Shown here one piece after another: positions 60,367 to 64,000 of a DNA stretch of 64,000 bases. Origin of the DNA: Actinomadura luzonensis (GTDB taxonomy: Bacteria > Actinomycetota > Actinomycetes > Streptosporangiales > Streptosporangiaceae); contig NZ_JAKRKC020000002.1 in NCBI RefSeq assembly GCF_022664455.2, positions 1,426,001 to 1,490,000 on the forward strand, given 5' to 3'. A program made the position numbers and the translations under genes. How positions within the stretch are numbered: position 1 is the first letter of the stretch; each line of letters starts with the position of its first letter. Under the pieces are notes generated by a model that saw nothing but the letters and a program-made list of their open reading frames with translations, searched no databases and had not been told where the DNA came from.

Positions 60367-63300
60367 ATGGCCCGCGTCCCGCTCACGGCGCAGGATCCCG
60401 TCCGGGTCGGGGGCTACTGGCTGGCGGGGCGGCTTGGGCGGTCGGAGGTGTACGAGGGGTACGGCGAGGACGGCGTCCGCGTGGTGGTCAGGCTGCTGAC
60501 CGGCGGCGGGCGTCCGGAGGCGGGGGTCTTGCCCTGCGTGGCGGCGGTGCTGGCGTCCGGGGAGCAGGACGGGCGGGCGTACGTCGTCACCGAGTACGTC
60601 GAGGGCCCCTCGCTGCGGACGCTCGTCGACCGGCTCGGCCCGCTGCCCGGCGGCGACCTGCGGCGGCTGGCGATCGGCGCGGCCACCGCGCTGGCGGCCC
60701 TCCACGACGCCGGGACCCCGCACGGCGGCCTGACCCCCGGCGCGGTGCTCCTCGGCCGGGACGGGCCGCGCGTCACCGGCCACCCGGCCGCCGAGCTGGG
60801 CGGGGGCCAGGACCCGGGCTGGGCGGCGGATGTGCGGGCCTGGGCCGAGCTGGTCCTGTTCGCCGCCACCGGCCGCCGTGCCGAGGGGCCGGGCCAGGAC
60901 GGCCCGCCGCTGGACGCGCTCCCGCCGGCCCTGCGGCCGTCTGTCGAGGCGGCGCTCTCCGCCCACCCGGAGGACCGTCCGACGGCCCGCGCGCTGCTCC
61001 GGCACCTGCTCGCCCACCGCGACCCGCCCCCGAGCGGCGACCAGCCTGACCGGCTTCCCGCCCACCGCGACCCGCCCCCGGAGGGTCGCGACCTCGACCG
61101 GCTTCTCGACCGGGGGAGCGCAGTGGCGGGCGGCCTCCGCCCGCCCTGGCACCTGACCCGGGGGCCGGCAGTCCGGGACGTCGCTGAGCCGATCCCGGAC
61201 GAGCAGCGCGCCCTGACCCCCACAGCCCGGGCGGGAGCCGCCGGCCGCGACCGGCCGCGCCGTCCCGGCGGGCGCCACGCCGCCCTGGTCGCGGCGGTGG
61301 CCGTGCTGGTGGTGGTCGCGTCGGTCCTGTTCGTCCGCGTCACGACCACCGCCGCCGAGCGCGACCGCGCCGCCGCCGCCCGCGACGCCGCGCTGAGCCG
61401 CGCCCTGATGGCCGAGAGCGAGAGCCTGGCCGCGGCCGACCCGCGGACGGCCCGGCTGCTCGCCGTCGCCGCCGCCCGGGTCGTCCCGCCGTCGCCGTGG
61501 ACGCGCGCGGCCGTCCGCGCCGCCGTGGCCCGCCCCGAGCTGGCGGTGCTGCGCGGCTTCCCGTCCGTGGCGGACGCCGTGACGTTCAGCCCGGACGGCC
61601 GGACGGTCGCCGCCAGCGGCCAGAACGCCCTGCTGCGCGTCTGGGACACCAGGACCCTCGCGCCCGTGTCCTGGCCGGTCACCGACGACGACGGCGCGAG
61701 CGGCACCGCGATCGCCTACCGCCCCGACGGCCGCGAGCTGGCCGTGGCCGACACCTGGGGACGCGTGCACTTCTGGGACACCGCCACCCGCGCCCACCGC
61801 ATCGGCGGCGGCACCCGGCCGTGGTCCCGCTCGTGGGCCGCGTACAACCCGGACGGCACGCTGCTCGCCACCACGCGCGCGCTCTTCGAGGAGTCCCGGC
61901 TGTGGGACCCGGCGACGGCCGCCCCGGTCGCCACCCTGCGCACGCTGGAGGGCGTGCCGGGGCCGGTCGCGTTCAGCCCGGACGGCCGGCTGCTCGCCGT
62001 CGCCTACTTCGGCGGCCCGATCCGGATCTTCGACGCCGCGTCCGGCCTGCTGACCGGCGACCCGCTGGCCCCCGGCCCCGAGGCGGTGGACGGCGGGGCG
62101 GCGGCGCTCGCCTTCAGCCCGGACGGCCGGCTGCTGGCCGGCACCACCGGCGGCGAGCAGGTCAGGCTGTGGGACGTCGCCACCCGCCGTCCCGCCGGGC
62201 GCCCGCTCGCCGGGCACGCCGCGCTCGTCACGGGGGCCGCCTTCAGCCCGGACGGCGCGGTCCTGGCCACCGCCGCCCAGGACCGCACGGTCCGGCTCTG
62301 GGACGTCGCCACCGGCGCGCCCCTCGGCGACCCGCTGACCGGCCCCGCCGACACCGTCACCGCCGTGGCCTTCAGCCCGGACGGCGCCACGCTGGCCGGC
62401 GCGAGCGCGGACACGACCGTGAGGCTGTGGCGGGTCCCGCGCGGCCGGGCCCGCCCGCTGGCCCTGCCCGCCCCGGACGGCGGCCCGGACAGTGGTCCGG
62501 ACGGCGGCCCGGACGGCCGCGCGGACAGTGGCCCGGACGGCGGCGCGGACAGTGGCCCGGACGGCGGCGCGGACGTGCCCGCCGACCGGCCCGTGCCCGC
62601 GCCCGGCGCGCCGGACACCTCCCGCGCGGTGCTGAGCGGCGACGGGACCCGGCTCGTGGTCCAGCCGTACGACGCCACCCGCCCCGGCCCGGGCCGCCTC
62701 TGGTCCTGGTCCGGCACCGGGCGCGCGGGCACGGGCCCCCTGACCGGGCGGCGGCTCGCGATCCGCCGCGACCAGCCCGTGAACGCCCTGGCCGTCAGCC
62801 GCGACGGCCGCATGCTGGCCGCCTCCGGCCGCGACGACGACGGCCACGGCCGGGACGTCACGATCCGCGGCGGCCCGCCGGGCACGCCCCCGGTCCGCGG
62901 CCGGCCGCTGGCGTTCAGCCCGGACGGCCGCCTGCTGGCCACGGCGGTCTCGGCCCCTGCGGTCTCGGCCCCTGCGGTCCGGATCCGGCCGCTGGGCGCG
63001 GGCGGGCCGGCGGTCGCGGGAGGGCCGCTGGCGGGGGAGGGGGAGCCGGCCGCGGCGGCCTTCAGCGGCGACGGCCGCCTGCTCGCCGTGGGCACCTCGA
63101 CCGGCCCGATCCTGGTGTGGGACGTCGCCACCGGCGCCCGCCGCGCCCGCCTGCCCGGCCATCCGGGCGGGGTCACCGCCCTGGCGTTCGGCGGCGGCCG
63201 GCTCCTGGCGTCCGGCGGCGCGGACCGGACGGCCCGCCTGTGGGACGTGACGACGGGCGGCGGCCGGCCCCTCACCGGGCCCCTTACCGGGCACACCGGC

Positions 63301-63654
63301 CCGGTGGACGCCGTCGCGTTCGCCCCGGGCGGGACGCTCCTCGCCACCGGGAGCACCGACCGCACGGTCCGGCTGTGGGACGTCCCCACCGGGCGTCCCC
63401 TGGGCCCGCCGCTGGGCGGGCACGGGGGAGCGGTCGCCGCCCTGGCCTTCGCGCCCGGCGGGAGGACCCTCGTCGCCGTGGCCGCCGACCGCGCCCAGGT
63501 CCGGGGCGACGCCTACGCGGTGTGGCACTGGGACACCTCCGCGTTCGCCGCCGACCCGGCCACGACCGCCTGCGCCCAGGCGGCCCGCACCCTGACCGGC
63601 GCCGAGTGGTCGTCCCGCCTGCCGGGCCTCCCCTACCGCGATCCCTGCCGCTGA
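60367..63654 (+). CDS. Membrane pseudokinase-WD40 double-propeller protein
   Basis: A 1095-residue protein. Residues ~10-240 are a protein-kinase fold (DPVRVGGYWLAGRLGRSEVYEGYGEDGVRVVVRLL) without catalytic residues: beta-3 Lys is Arg or absent, HRD is HGG (PHGGLTPGAVLL) and DFG is GHP. A Pro/Asp-rich linker is followed by a membrane helix (~302-322, ALVAAVAVLVVVASVLFV), a coiled-coil-like segment rich in Ala/Asp/Arg, then 13-14 WD40-type blades (FSPDGRLLA...RLWDV), enough for two propellers. A Gly/Asp/Pro-repeat insert of ~45 residues separates blades 7 and 8. The propellers probably face outside. ATG at 60367 after GGTGGAGG. Role unknown; similar proteins are common in Streptosporangiales. 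Confidence 0.88.
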   Translation: MARVPLTAQDPVRVGGYWLAGRLGRSEVYEGYGEDGVRVVVRLLTGGGRPEAGVLPCVAAVLASGEQDGRAYVVTEYVEGPSLRTLVDRLGPLPGGDLRRLAIGAATALAALHDAGTPHGGLTPGAVLLGRDGPRVTGHPAAELGGGQDPGWAADVRAWAELVLFAATGRRAEGPGQDGPPLDALPPALRPSVEAALSAHPEDRPTARALLRHLLAHRDPPPSGDQPDRLPAHRDPPPEGRDLDRLLDRGSAVAGGLRPPWHLTRGPAVRDVAEPIPDEQRALTPTARAGAAGRDRPRRPGGRHAALVAAVAVLVVVASVLFVRVTTTAAERDRAAAARDAALSRALMAESESLAAADPRTARLLAVAAARVVPPSPWTRAAVRAAVARPELAVLRGFPSVADAVTFSPDGRTVAASGQNALLRVWDTRTLAPVSWPVTDDDGASGTAIAYRPDGRELAVADTWGRVHFWDTATRAHRIGGGTRPWSRSWAAYNPDGTLLATTRALFEESRLWDPATAAPVATLRTLEGVPGPVAFSPDGRLLAVAYFGGPIRIFDAASGLLTGDPLAPGPEAVDGGAAALAFSPDGRLLAGTTGGEQVRLWDVATRRPAGRPLAGHAALVTGAAFSPDGAVLATAAQDRTVRLWDVATGAPLGDPLTGPADTVTAVAFSPDGATLAGASADTTVRLWRVPRGRARPLALPAPDGGPDSGPDGGPDGRADSGPDGGADSGPDGGADVPADRPVPAPGAPDTSRAVLSGDGTRLVVQPYDATRPGPGRLWSWSGTGRAGTGPLTGRRLAIRRDQPVNALAVSRDGRMLAASGRDDDGHGRDVTIRGGPPGTPPVRGRPLAFSPDGRLLATAVSAPAVSAPAVRIRPLGAGGPAVAGGPLAGEGEPAAAAFSGDGRLLAVGTSTGPILVWDVATGARRARLPGHPGGVTALAFGGGRLLASGGADRTARLWDVTTGGGRPLTGPLTGHTGPVDAVAFAPGGTLLATGSTDRTVRLWDVPTGRPLGPPLGGHGGAVAALAFAPGGRTLVAVAADRAQVRGDAYAVWHWDTSAFAADPATTACAQAARTLTGAEWSSRLPGLPYRDPCR

Positions 63655-63660
63655 CCGCCC

Positions 63661-63740
63661 GCCCGACGTCCCCTGCCGCGACCCCTGCCGCTGACCATCC
63701 GCCCGACGTCCCCTGCCGCGACCCCTGCCGCCGATCGCCC
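63661..63740. repeat. 40-bp tandem duplication at the 3' end of the WD40 gene
   Basis: Two 40-bp units (63661-63700 and 63701-63740) start GCCCGACGTCCCCTGCCGCG. Both resemble the last ~33 bp of the WD40 gene itself (63628-63660), so the gene's tail appears to have been copied outward beyond its stop codon. Confidence 0.75.
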
Positions 63741-63757
63741 GCTGTCCTCCGCGCGGG

Positions 63758-64000
63758 CTACGGGCGGCGGCCGAAGCGGGACAGGAGCCTGTCCACGCCG
63801 GCGAAGCCCGCCACCACGTCGGCGGCCGTGCGCTCGCGGTCCACCAGCCCCACCCCCTGCCCGGCGTAGACGTAGGCGGCGTCGTAGTCGCCGTCCCTGC
63901 GGGCGGCCGCCAGCTCGGCCCGCGCGCCCTCGTCCCCGGCCAGCTCCTCCTCCCTGCCGTGCCAGCGGTCGAAGAAGGCGTTGCGCAGGGCCCGCCCGCC
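63758..64000 (-). CDS. Nitronate monooxygenase, 3' part
   Basis: The last 80 codons of a minus-strand gene that runs off the window, with a TAG at 63758-63760. The readable part has GRALRNAFFDRWHGREEEL, then ELAAARRDGDYDAAYVYAGQGVGLVDRERTAADVVAGF, which is the C-terminal pattern of 2-nitropropane dioxygenase / nitronate monooxygenases, FMN enzymes that oxidise alkyl nitronates. The barrel and active site are outside the window. Confidence 0.85.
   Translation of the reverse strand, partial: GGRALRNAFFDRWHGREEELAGDEGARAELAAARRDGDYDAAYVYAGQGVGLVDRERTAADVVAGFAGVDRLLSRFGRRP

Overview
The window is very GC-rich DNA (roughly 75% by eye) with GTG and TTG starts, many 4-nt stop/start overlaps, RbpA, a Lnt-Ppm1 pair, a GerW/YtfJ-type sporulation protein, two adjacent ClpP genes and many LuxR/AraC/TetR/WYL/XRE regulators. 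This points to a soil actinomycete. A Streptosporangiales member (Nonomuraea-like) is my guess from the pseudokinase-WD40 and sigma-like membrane proteins; that is inference, since no rRNA is present.

Layout. 0.1-3.4 kb: lnt, ppm1 and fxsA (envelope). 3.5-6.4 kb: a molybdopterin oxidoreductase coupled to a small helical protein, ending in a strong terminator shared with convergent rbpA, which has a textbook SigR-type promoter. 6.9-10 kb: a membrane protein behind a twin palindromic operator, an MFS permease and a GDPD phosphodiesterase. 10-14 kb: a tightly coupled MoxR-DUF58-VWA-methyltransferase-TrmH series. 14-18 kb: a kinase-N-lobe-like membrane protein, a DUF2268 protein behind a MerR-type promoter, and a two-component pair whose kinase carries a ~190-residue repetitive insert. 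18.4-22.4 kb: a clpP pair, then a deacetylase / lone PanE C-terminal domain / M20 peptidase operon. 22.5-27.7 kb: transporters and regulators (TauE, MFS, DeoR, WYL, LysE) and a GerW-like protein.

27.8-32.7 kb (minus strand) is the most interesting region. It is a compact RiPP locus that I recognise as graspetide-like: a 49-residue precursor with a double-Gly leader, a RimK/MvdD-like ATP-grasp enzyme, a SurA/PpiC-like maturation protein, a small membrane protein, and an ABC transporter with an N-terminal C39 peptidase. The four biosynthetic and export genes are linked by 4-nt overlaps. A hairpin separates the precursor from them.

32.9-40 kb: a GlxA-like regulator, a decayed transglutaminase gene, an MMPL/MarR pair and small enzymes. 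40.3-46.2 kb: a complete oligopeptide ABC importer behind a structured leader. 46.3-54.4 kb: mixed genes, several apparently broken (5'-truncated carbonic anhydrase, frameshifted epimerase-hydrolase fusion, frameshifted sigma-like membrane protein). 54.6-60.2 kb: small enzymes and regulators, including an aldo/keto reductase behind a second MerR-type promoter. 60.4-63.7 kb: a 1095-residue pseudokinase-WD40 membrane protein. The window ends inside a nitronate monooxygenase gene.

No tRNA, rRNA, CRISPR array, insertion sequence or phage gene was recognised. All family assignments come from motif reading; no database search was run.
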